Below are positions 40,529 to 47,358 of a DNA stretch of 64,000 nucleotides, piece by piece. The notes under the pieces are model-generated. The model was given only the letters and a program-made list of their open reading frames with translations, did not search any database and was not told the origin of the DNA. This stretch comes from Bog-159 sp963756605 (GTDB lineage: Bacteria > Acidobacteriota > Terriglobia > Bryobacterales > Bryobacteraceae): assembly GCA_963756605.1 (NCBI GenBank), contig CAVWOT010000008.1, positions 124,001 to 188,000 of the forward strand, read 5' to 3'. The position numbers and the translations under genes were made by a program. Positions within the stretch are counted from its first letter, which is position 1. Each line of letters starts with the position of its first letter.

Positions 40529-42491
40529 ACTTATCTAACCAGTCTAGGTGGCGCTGCATGATATCCAATATTAACTTCGGCTCGCGGGGACCATGCGGAG
40601 TGCGTGGATACACGACCATCTTGGCGACCACACCTTGCCGCGAGAGGGCATTGTAGAGTTCGTATCCTTGCGTAGTGGGGACGCGCACGTCGGCTTCGCC
40701 GTGCAGGATCAGCGTGGGAGTAGTAACACCTTTCACGAACGCCATGGGCGAATGGTTGTAGTATCCGTCGAAGCTATTCCAAGGTTCGCCGGAGAAGTAA
40801 TTGGGCAAAAAGCCAGGTATGTCGGAGGTACCCGTGAAGCTCCACAAGTCAGTCACTCCAGCGCCCACGGCGGCCGCTTTAAACCGGTGCGTGTGTGTAA
40901 TGATCCAACTGGTCATGAAGCCGCCATAACTCCAGCCCATCACCGCCAGGCGATCGGGATCGGCCACGCCCATGGAAATGACGTGATCCACGCCCGACAT
41001 CAAATCGAGATAATCCTTGCCGCCCCAATCGTTCATATTGGCGAAGCGGAAAGTGCGGCCATAGCCGCTCGATCCGCGCGGATTGACGCGCAGCACGGCG
41101 TAGCCTTTGGCGGCGAACGTAGCCAGCGGATAGCCGCCGTAGCGGCCCAGAAAGCTATCCTGGAATGCACCGGCCGGACCGCCGTGAATGACTAACACCA
41201 TCGGGTATTTTTTGGAAGGCTGGTAACCTACCGGATAAGTCAACAGACCGTCGATATCCAGACCGTCCGCGGCTTTCCAGGTGATGCGTTTGGTTTCGCC
41301 GAGCGGCAGGTTGGGAAGTCCGGCATTCGCGGCGCTGACCCGCTGTGCGTCGTGTTCGCTCAACTGCAAGAGATACGCCTCGGGCGGTTCATTCCAACTT
41401 TCGCGCGCAAAGCCGCAAGCTGTGCCGGTGCGGTTGCATCGGCCAGGCAACAGCATGCCATGCTCCGGCTCATAAACGGGCTGCGGCGGACCATCGAGCG
41501 GCATGCTGTAAATGACGCGCGTGAGGTCCCGGTACTCGGCGAAAAGTAGGCGCGTCGAGTTGGCGGACCATCCAAGTAACACGGGCTGCTCGTCGAAGGT
41601 AGGCGGCAGTTCGCGCGACTCGCCGGTCGGGCGCGTGACCAGCACGATACGGTCCAGGCCGGCCCAACTCGCCGGATCGGTGGAACGCACATAGGCCAGA
41701 TAACGCCCATCCGGAGAATAATGCACATCGCGTTCCGCGGCGCCCGTCGCCGCGATCGGGCGGACCGCGCCGGTTTCTATGGTCACTTCCGAAATGTCCG
41801 CTTGGGTGAAATCATTCGCCTTGGGCGTTGGCATATGCACGCAGGCGATGGTGCGGGAGTCGGGCGACCAATCGAAATCGGTCACGTGGCCTGGGGTATC
41901 GAAATGGCGCGGCGGGCGCTTCCCCTGGCTGTCCGCCTCGGCCGGGATGATCCAGAGGCTATGGTTCTTGGGGTTCTCGCCAATCACGCGGAAGTCGCGC
42001 TTCTCTTTCTTGGCCTGTTCCTCATCGGCGCGCGGCTCGATGCCCGCGAATGCCACCCATTTGCCATCCGGCGAAACATGAAACACACCGATTTCGCCCT
42101 TCCACTCGGTGAGCATCTCGGCTTCGCCGCCATCCACGGGGATACGCCAGAGGTTCGGCTTGCCGCTGCGCTCGGAGGAGAAATAGACATAGCGGCTATC
42201 GGGCGAAAACTCGGGTGCGGTGGCGCTTTTGTCGCCGCGGGTCAATTGCGTGCGATGCGTACCGTCGGCCGCGGCGAGAAAGATTTGCGTCTCGATTTCG
42301 CTTTTTTCCGTCTCCATGACGGCTTGGCTTTGGGTGTAGGCCACGAGTTTGCCGTCGGGGGAAGGCACGACACCGCCAACGGGCTGGACCTGCATGGATA
42401 ATTCAGGAGTCCACGCAGTGGGTGCGGTCGCGGTGGGCGCCGCAGCCCAAGCCGTCGCTGCGAATAGAATGCATAACAACCTGGCTTTCAT
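40512..42491 (-). CDS. S9-family prolyl oligopeptidase / dipeptidyl aminopeptidase
   Basis: 659 residues with a signal peptide (LLCILFAATAWAAAPTATA). An N-terminal beta-propeller contains WD40-like/TolB repeats (FSPDSRYVYFSSERSGKPNL, WRIPVDGGEAEMLTEW, VSPDGKWVAFAGIE). The alpha/beta hydrolase domain has the oxyanion segment VLVIHGGPAGAFQDSF, nucleophile MGWSYGGFMTSW (Ser about residue 521), Asp ILHGEADVRVPTTQ and His YPRTPHGPREPKL. All catalytic residues are present. A periplasmic peptidase is expected. It is translationally coupled to the aminotransferase gene upstream (ATGA). Confidence 0.9.
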   Translation of the reverse strand: MKARLLCILFAATAWAAAPTATAPTAWTPELSMQVQPVGGVVPSPDGKLVAYTQSQAVMETEKSEIETQIFLAAADGTHRTQLTRGDKSATAPEFSPDSRYVYFSSERSGKPNLWRIPVDGGEAEMLTEWKGEIGVFHVSPDGKWVAFAGIEPRADEEQAKKEKRDFRVIGENPKNHSLWIIPAEADSQGKRPPRHFDTPGHVTDFDWSPDSRTIACVHMPTPKANDFTQADISEVTIETGAVRPIAATGAAERDVHYSPDGRYLAYVRSTDPASWAGLDRIVLVTRPTGESRELPPTFDEQPVLLGWSANSTRLLFAEYRDLTRVIYSMPLDGPPQPVYEPEHGMLLPGRCNRTGTACGFARESWNEPPEAYLLQLSEHDAQRVSAANAGLPNLPLGETKRITWKAADGLDIDGLLTYPVGYQPSKKYPMVLVIHGGPAGAFQDSFLGRYGGYPLATFAAKGYAVLRVNPRGSSGYGRTFRFANMNDWGGKDYLDLMSGVDHVISMGVADPDRLAVMGWSYGGFMTSWIITHTHRFKAAAVGAGVTDLWSFTGTSDIPGFLPNYFSGEPWNSFDGYYNHSPMAFVKGVTTPTLILHGEADVRVPTTQGYELYNALSRQGVVAKMVVYPRTPHGPREPKLILDIMQRHLDWLDKYVGKS

Positions 42492-43603
42492 TTCATGGTC
42501 CTTTGCAAGGCATCCAGGATGGTGGCGACGTTTTCCGCGGTGGACGAGTAGCCCATCAAACCGATGCGGAAAATTTTGCCCGCCAACGGACCGAAGCCGC
42601 CGGCAATCTCGATGCCGTATTCATTGAGGAGGCGCGCGCGCACTTTGGCGTCGTCTATGACGTCGGGCACGCGCGGCGTATTCAGAGTCCACAGCCGATG
42701 TCCCAAGGCGACGTGCATGCGCAAGCCCATGGCTTCGATTCCGGCGACGAACGCCTCGTGATTCCGGCGGTGGCGTTCCCAACGATTTTCCAGGCCTTCT
42801 TCGTGTACGATGGCCAGCGCCTCGCGCAGCGCGTAAAACATGGTCGCCGACGCGGTGTGGTGATACTTGCGATCGCGGAAAAAGCTTTCGAGCAGGCGCA
42901 GATCCAGATAGAACGATTCGACCGGCTGGGTGCGCCGGCGCAAGCGTTCCCAGGCGCGCGGCGAAACGGTGAGCGGCGCGAGCCCCGGCGGGCAGCCCAG
43001 CCCTTTCTGCGTGCAACTGTAGGCGATATCGATGCCGGTTTCATCGACGCGCACCGGCATGCCGCCGAGCGAAGTGACGCAATCGGCGATGGTCAGCGCG
43101 CCGACTTCGTGGGCCGCTTCGCAGATGGCGCGTCCCGGCTGGAATGCGCCGGAGGAAGTTTCGGCTTGTACGTAGGCGACCATGCGCGGCTTTTCGCGGC
43201 GGATAAAATCGCGGGCCTGCTGATCGTCGAAGACCTCACCCCAAGGTTTTTCCAGGCGCACGACGGCGGCTCCATGGCGGCCGGCGATGTCGCAGATGCG
43301 GTCGCAGAAGTATCCGCTGGCCAGCACCGCGAACTTTTCGCTTGGTACGGCGAAATTGGCGATCGCGGTTTCCATGCCGCTGGTGCCGGTTCCGGAAACC
43401 GCAATGTTGAATTCGTTGGAGGTGGAGAAAGCATATCCGAGCAGGCGACGGATGTCTTCCACAACCTCGAAAAAATACGGATCCAGATGTCCGACGATGG
43501 GCTGCCGCAGCGCCTCGTAGACGCGTGGCGCCACCATGCTGGGCCCCGGTCCCAGCAACAGACGCGCAGGAGGGCGCAGCGGTGCGAGTGGATGGGGGGG
43601 CAC
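42488..43603 (-). CDS. class V PLP-dependent aminotransferase (alanine-glyoxylate type)
   Basis: A 371-residue protein. The N-terminus LLLGPGPSMVAPRVYEALRQ and PIVGHLDPYFFEVVEDIRRL is the alanine-glyoxylate/serine-pyruvate aminotransferase signature. FNIAVSGTGTSGMETAIANF holds the phosphate-binding segment. The PLP lysine is in DIAYSCTQKGLGCPPGLAPL (about residue 200), preceded by the Asp of LTIADCVTSLGG. The C-terminal arm is LAGKIFRIGLMGYSSTAENV. Likely reactions are glyoxylate, ureidoglycine or serine transamination; the neighbours do not choose between them. It lies 12 bp after the small hypothetical gene. Confidence 0.9.
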   Translation of the reverse strand: MPPHPLAPLRPPARLLLGPGPSMVAPRVYEALRQPIVGHLDPYFFEVVEDIRRLLGYAFSTSNEFNIAVSGTGTSGMETAIANFAVPSEKFAVLASGYFCDRICDIAGRHGAAVVRLEKPWGEVFDDQQARDFIRREKPRMVAYVQAETSSGAFQPGRAICEAAHEVGALTIADCVTSLGGMPVRVDETGIDIAYSCTQKGLGCPPGLAPLTVSPRAWERLRRRTQPVESFYLDLRLLESFFRDRKYHHTASATMFYALREALAIVHEEGLENRWERHRRNHEAFVAGIEAMGLRMHVALGHRLWTLNTPRVPDVIDDAKVRARLLNEYGIEIAGGFGPLAGKIFRIGLMGYSSTAENVATILDALQRTMK

Positions 43604-43615
43604 CAGACCAGTGTA

Positions 43616-43981
43616 TCAACGCGGCGTGACGAACTTGAGGCGCGCGGGCGCGGCCGGCGGCGCGATCTTACAGACTTTACAGACCAGTTGCAGTGATGCG
43701 GCCGTGGCAATCACCCTTGTGACCGACTTGTCTTTGTCGGCTCCGGTGAGCACAACTACTTGCCAGGAGGGAAAATAGAACTCCAGCACGCGCACGGTTT
43801 CGGCGCCGGCATGAAACAGGACGATCAACTCCTCGTCGTCCTTCAAGGCCTTCTGCATGGCCTGGACTTGCGCGAGGATGGCGGTGCCTGGATTATCCGG
43901 CCGTGGCGGGGTCGCCGGCGGGTCAATCGCGTTGCGGATAGCCTGCCCGGCGATTTGTTTGGTGAGTTCGCCCAATGCCAT
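43616..43981 (-). CDS. hypothetical protein, probable first gene of the operon
   Basis: 121 residues starting MALGELTKQIAGQAIRNAID. It has a central helical stretch (AILAQVQAMQKALKDDEELI), then a beta-rich part (VLFHAGAETVRVLEFYFPSW, QVVVLTGADKDKSVTRVIAT) and a C-x2-C pair (LVCKVCKIAPP). I do not recognise it. The spacing to the aminotransferase (12 bp) indicates co-transcription. Nothing is seen in 43982-44155 except presumed promoter sequence. Confidence 0.6.
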   Translation of the reverse strand: MALGELTKQIAGQAIRNAIDPPATPPRPDNPGTAILAQVQAMQKALKDDEELIVLFHAGAETVRVLEFYFPSWQVVVLTGADKDKSVTRVIATAASLQLVCKVCKIAPPAAPARLKFVTPR

Positions 43982-44223
43982 CAGGTTTTACCGGCGGTGC
44001 TGAAAATAAAGGCTTTGTTGGGTTCGAATGGTAATCCCTGGGCAAATTTCAGGAACTTGGGCAAGTGAATTCAAGCTCCACACGGGGGTAGTTTAGCATG
44101 CCAGACACGCGATTTCCACGAGCCGCTGTACGGCGAACTGAAGTTCGCCGCTGCAAGCTAAAGCTCAATGCCACTTGGTTTTCTTGCTCGAATTTTGCAG
44201 AGCCCCATGTGCGGACGAGTGTC

Positions 44224-44460
44224 TCATTTGGGCCGCCTAAGACAGGCGTAGCGGAAGCGGTTTCGAATCTGGCTGTTGAAGTAGCAGCCCTTTGAGTTGG
44301 CGGCGAGTAGAGCTTGGTGGATAGCCGCTGGAACAGCGAAGTAAAGGTAAATGGCCCCGTCGCAAAACGCCAACTGGAGCAGCGCCGCGCTGACGTCGTA
44401 GGTCACACTGGCTAGTAGGGTAGAGTCCACCTGAACGGTCGCAGGTGCAGTGAGGGTCAT
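44224..44460 (-). CDS. KTSC-domain passenger protein
   Basis: 78 residues from ATG 44460, which overlaps the transposase stop as ATGA. The sequence fits the KTSC domain (TVQVDSTLLASVTYDVSAAL, LQLAFCDGAIYLYFAVPAAI, LLAANSKGCYFNSQIRNRFR): serine after V-D/E-S, Y-x-Y-F, then S-K-G-x-Y-F and R-x-x-Y. KTSC proteins are small and associated with nucleic-acid-related genes, without a proven role. Here it lies inside the IS and is translationally coupled, so it travels with the element. Confidence 0.8.
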   Translation of the reverse strand: MTLTAPATVQVDSTLLASVTYDVSAALLQLAFCDGAIYLYFAVPAAIHQALLAANSKGCYFNSQIRNRFRYACLRRPK

Positions 44461-45809
44461 TTCGTTTGCCCTCCGTTTTCGGCGCTTCTCTGGCGCCGCG
44501 GAAAGTGCCCGCCCCGCCCCCAGACTTCGCGGGGATAAGCTCGGACGCGGGAACGATTCGGCAATTTGCCCTGCGCTGCGTAGCGCAACATGCGCTCCAA
44601 CCGCTGCTGGTATTCCTCGTCGGTGGCGGCGTGGTCTAAACCCGGCAGGGCCGCTGTGACCACCGTTTGCACAAAAGAAAAACTGAGCTGCCGTGGAGTG
44701 ATGTGGGCGCGCCGTGCCGCCAGGCACATAACCGCCCGCACCAGGTTGTAGGCCGCAATCGCCAGCAGTAGTTCTTTTTCCACCATATCCGGACTCTTGC
44801 AGTTGAGTTGATGCAACCCCACCGTGCGCTTGAGGGACCGCAGATCGGTCTCCCCATTCCAGCGCAACTTGTAGATCCCCAGGATCTCCGCGACCGGCAG
44901 ATCCAGCGTCGTAAACAGATACAGCAGTTCGTGCGGGCGGGACGGATTCGTACACACTATCAGTCGTCCTTCCACCGTCGCCTGCTCCGGCAACTGCGGG
45001 TGGGCGGCGCGATCCCAGCGACTAGCCCGCCAGACTACCCTCCGCTCCGTGCCCTGCAACAGTGCGCCCCCCATGATCTTTTGTGCGCGCGCCTGGGTCA
45101 GTCGCAAGATCATGCATCGCTGGCTCTGCTGGGTCGCATAGGCGAAGGCGAAGATCCCAAAGTTGCCATCCCCCAGCACCACCGCATCGGCCGGTAACCT
45201 TCCTAGTGCCTGTTCGGCCAACCCCTGCTCGCTCACCGCCTCGTCGCCATACATCGCTCCCCAACTCGGTCGCAGAGCCAGTCCGCTGAACACATCGTGG
45301 AATACCACAATCCGCATCACCGGCCAATGGTTCTGCCCATGTTGATTGTGCCCGGGTGAAAACCTCCGCACCAGTTCCGGGGTATGCTGCAACTGGAGGC
45401 TCGATCCATCGATCAGCATCACGGGCCGCTGCAGGCCCGCCCATCCCTCTTGCATTTCCGCCCGGAGCTGCTCGACCATGCGATCCATGACTTCCCCGAC
45501 TATCAGTTTCGGTAATTTTTGCCGCGCTTGACAATAGCTCCCCGTGGCCGCGGATACCTTCTCTTCGGTCCACCGTTTGCTGTCGCTGACCAGATCTTGG
45601 GCACCACCCTGCAGCAGGTGCTGCACCGCAGCGGCTAAACTTCGGTTCCCCTGCAGGCGCTGCCAGATCATCAGCCATATCACCACGGCGGCGCTGTAGA
45701 CCCCTTCCCGGAACACGTATCCGTGCTTGCGGCTGAGACTGTGGAAAAACCAGGCTGGTGCGACCTTTTGGAACAGCCGCAATAATTGAAACGTGTCGGC
45801 AGAGTTCAT
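44457..45809 (-). CDS. IS4-family transposase
   Basis: 450 residues from ATG 45809 (MNSADTFQLLRLFQKVAPAW); a TTG two codons upstream is possible. The catalytic residues are PVMLIDGSSLQLQHTPE (first Asp), AVVLGDGNFGIFAFAYATQQ (second Asp) and YKLRWNGETDLRSLK, an exact Y-x2-R-x3-E-x6-K signature with the catalytic Glu. The frame is unbroken and flanked by matching ends, so the element is probably active. The last residues (RSAENGGQTK) overlap the KTSC start. Confidence 0.9.
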   Translation of the reverse strand: MNSADTFQLLRLFQKVAPAWFFHSLSRKHGYVFREGVYSAAVVIWLMIWQRLQGNRSLAAAVQHLLQGGAQDLVSDSKRWTEEKVSAATGSYCQARQKLPKLIVGEVMDRMVEQLRAEMQEGWAGLQRPVMLIDGSSLQLQHTPELVRRFSPGHNQHGQNHWPVMRIVVFHDVFSGLALRPSWGAMYGDEAVSEQGLAEQALGRLPADAVVLGDGNFGIFAFAYATQQSQRCMILRLTQARAQKIMGGALLQGTERRVVWRASRWDRAAHPQLPEQATVEGRLIVCTNPSRPHELLYLFTTLDLPVAEILGIYKLRWNGETDLRSLKRTVGLHQLNCKSPDMVEKELLLAIAAYNLVRAVMCLAARRAHITPRQLSFSFVQTVVTAALPGLDHAATDEEYQQRLERMLRYAAQGKLPNRSRVRAYPREVWGRGGHFPRRQRSAENGGQTK

Positions 45810-45953
45810 GTACAAACATAACTCGACTATTTTGTTCGGGCTGCCCTCCTAAGCCGAGCGACATACGAGGGGCCCTCCTTGGTGCGCAAATGGGGTCCTG
45901 CAAAATTCGCGCAAGAAAACCAAGCGGCATTGAGCTAAAGCTCGCGCCACAGG

Positions 45954-46490
45954 CTACGCCCGCAGGTACACTGGGGTGCACCCCTTACCGGGTCCCGAAG
46001 CCGTCGCGTGGGAAGCCGGCTTTAAGAAAAGCTTCACTTCCAGCCGGTGCTCCTCGCAGTTGAACACCACCACGTTCCAGGGTTCGTCGCCGAAGCTCTT
46101 GGCCAGAAAGTTTTTGCCAAAGATCGCTGTTGGGATGCTCATACCCATCGGTCCGAGCGTTCTTTCGAGGGACGTCTTCACATTGCCGAGGATCATGTTA
46201 GCGACCTCCGCGACGGCGTCCAGGACTTCCGCGTCCACTACCGCGTATTCGGCCATCAACATCTGAGATGCGATCTTGCAGGCAAACTCGGCTGAACAGG
46301 ATATAGTGCCGGTGCCAGTCCACTCGCCAGCCATGCCGATCAGGCAGACGACGCCATCCAAAGGATGCGACGGTCCTTTATCGCGGTAAGACTCCACGAA
46401 AAGGAGTTCGGAGCCTAACATCGTTGAGAAAACCTCTTCAGAGGCGGCTCGTATCTCGCTCACGATCTGATCAGTGTCAATCATTAGCAT
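45954..46490 (-). CDS. cheX: CheX-like chemotaxis phosphatase
   Basis: 178 residues from ATG 46490; a second ATG follows two codons later. It has the CheC/CheX/FliY fold: GVVCLIGMAGEWTGTGTISC, SAEFACKIASQMLMAEYAVV, then the signature LDAVAEVANMILGN with the catalytic Glu and Asn (D-x3-E-x2-N), followed by IPTAIFGKNFLAKS. Such proteins dephosphorylate CheY-P. A CheY-like gene is divergent 96 bp away. The last 15 residues (SGPGKGCTPVYLRA) look foreign and end near the IS4 insertion, so the original C-terminus may have been altered. Confidence 0.8.
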   Translation of the reverse strand: MLMIDTDQIVSEIRAASEEVFSTMLGSELLFVESYRDKGPSHPLDGVVCLIGMAGEWTGTGTISCSAEFACKIASQMLMAEYAVVDAEVLDAVAEVANMILGNVKTSLERTLGPMGMSIPTAIFGKNFLAKSFGDEPWNVVVFNCEEHRLEVKLFLKPASHATASGPGKGCTPVYLRA

Positions 46491-46586
46491 GTCCCAGTTA
46501 CTTTATCGGCAGAAACCGCTCGATCCCGCTGTTTGGGTGGCGCAGTAAAGTAGAGGCGGCGTGATACCGATAGTAAAGATGGGAAT

Positions 46587-46958
46587 ATGGCGTTAAACAT
46601 TTTAGTAGTAGACGATTCCACCGCTATCCGCAAGATTTTGATCCGGGTACTGCGGCAGACGGCGCTGGCAATTGACCAGATTTTCGAGGCTCGTGACGGC
46701 CTCGAGGCTCTCGAGATCGTCCGCAACCATCCCCTCAACCTGGTGTTGTCGGACATCAATATGCCCAACATGGATGGCTTGGGCCTGCTGGCGGAGCTAA
46801 AGAGCGCCGAGCAATGGCGTGCGCTGCCTGTGGTCATGATCACCACAGAAGGTAGCGAGGAAAAGGTCAGCCAGGCTATCAAGCTGGGGTCGGCGGCCTA
46901 CATCCGCAAGCCCTTTACGGCCGAACAGATCCAGGAAAAGATCGGCGCGCTCCTTTAA
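46587..46958 (+). CDS. cheY: CheY-like single-domain response regulator
   Basis: A 123-residue receiver domain only. The acidic pocket is VVDDS (Asp9, Asp10), the phosphoacceptor is Asp56 in LVLSDINMPNMDGLGLL, with the switch Thr in VVMITTEGSEEK and Lys in AAYIRKPFTAEQIQ. There is no output domain, so it acts by protein binding. It is divergent from the CheX-like phosphatase, its natural partner. GATGGGAATATGG upstream offers only a weak Shine-Dalgarno. Confidence 0.9.
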   Translation: MALNILVVDDSTAIRKILIRVLRQTALAIDQIFEARDGLEALEIVRNHPLNLVLSDINMPNMDGLGLLAELKSAEQWRALPVVMITTEGSEEKVSQAIKLGSAAYIRKPFTAEQIQEKIGALL

Positions 46959-47300
46959 GTTAGGGTGTAAGTTAAGGTGTCGCCTGCGGATAGGGGCTGC
47001 TGGCCGCGCGCGGCGCCTGGGCCGCATAGCAGCCGCGTGCGCGATACGTTGCGACACATCCACGCGGAACAAACCCTACTGATCTTGGCAAAATATTGGA
47101 TATGGGCTTCGCGGTCATCAGCCCGCTCGCCCGGCACCGTATGCCTCAGATCCGGTTCTTGTACATCGGCTCGTACGTTTGCTCCACGCTTCTTTCAGAC
47201 CTTCCGTCGCCGGAACGCCCTTGCGCTTCGCTACTACTTCACCTCCATCAGGTTGTAGAGGGGACTTTCACCCCCGAGCTGTCGAACATGCTCGGCACAC
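46959..47300. other. non-coding stretch, possibly a dispersed repeat element
   Basis: No convincing gene. The part 47090-47300 has GGGGACTTTCACCCCCGAGC followed by ATGCTCGGCACAC, which I associate from memory with a dispersed non-coding sequence found in several bacterial genomes. This could not be verified here. Confidence 0.3.
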
Positions 47301-47333
47301 AAAAAAAGGCGGACGCCAGACTGGCCGTCCGCC
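47301..47333 (-). terminator. rho-independent terminator of the giant repeat-protein gene
   Basis: On the minus strand the hairpin GGCGGACGGCCAGTCTGGCG-type stem (47308-47333, near-perfect 11-bp arms) is followed directly by seven T (47301-47307). It lies 26 bp past the stop codon at 47359. Confidence 0.88.
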
Positions 47334-47358
47334 CGCCCCGAGGGCGAAGAACTTAAGT

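Larger units (their letters stand above)
44166..45932 (-). mobile_element. IS4-family insertion sequence with a KTSC passenger gene
   Basis: 1767 bp. The left end CAATGCCACTTGGTTTTCTT and the inverse of the right end CAATGCCGCTTGGTTTTCTT differ at one of 20 bases, and the similarity continues for about 50 bp (GCTCGAATTTTGCAG / GCGCGAATTTTGCAG). The element holds an intact transposase and a second small gene coupled to it. It inserted 12 bp beyond the stop codon of the cheX-like gene. Confidence 0.88.
44156..45942. repeat. 10-bp target-site duplication of the IS4-family element
   Basis: AGCTAAAGCT occurs at 44156-44165 and 45933-45942 in the same orientation, immediately outside the terminal inverted repeats. 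Perfect identity indicates a recent insertion. IS4-family elements normally duplicate about 9-13 bp. Confidence 0.85.

Noticed and set aside
42422..43696. 424-codon plus-strand frame opposite the aminotransferase
   Set aside because: The composition is typical of antisense GC-rich coding DNA, and the minus-strand gene has every PLP-enzyme motif.
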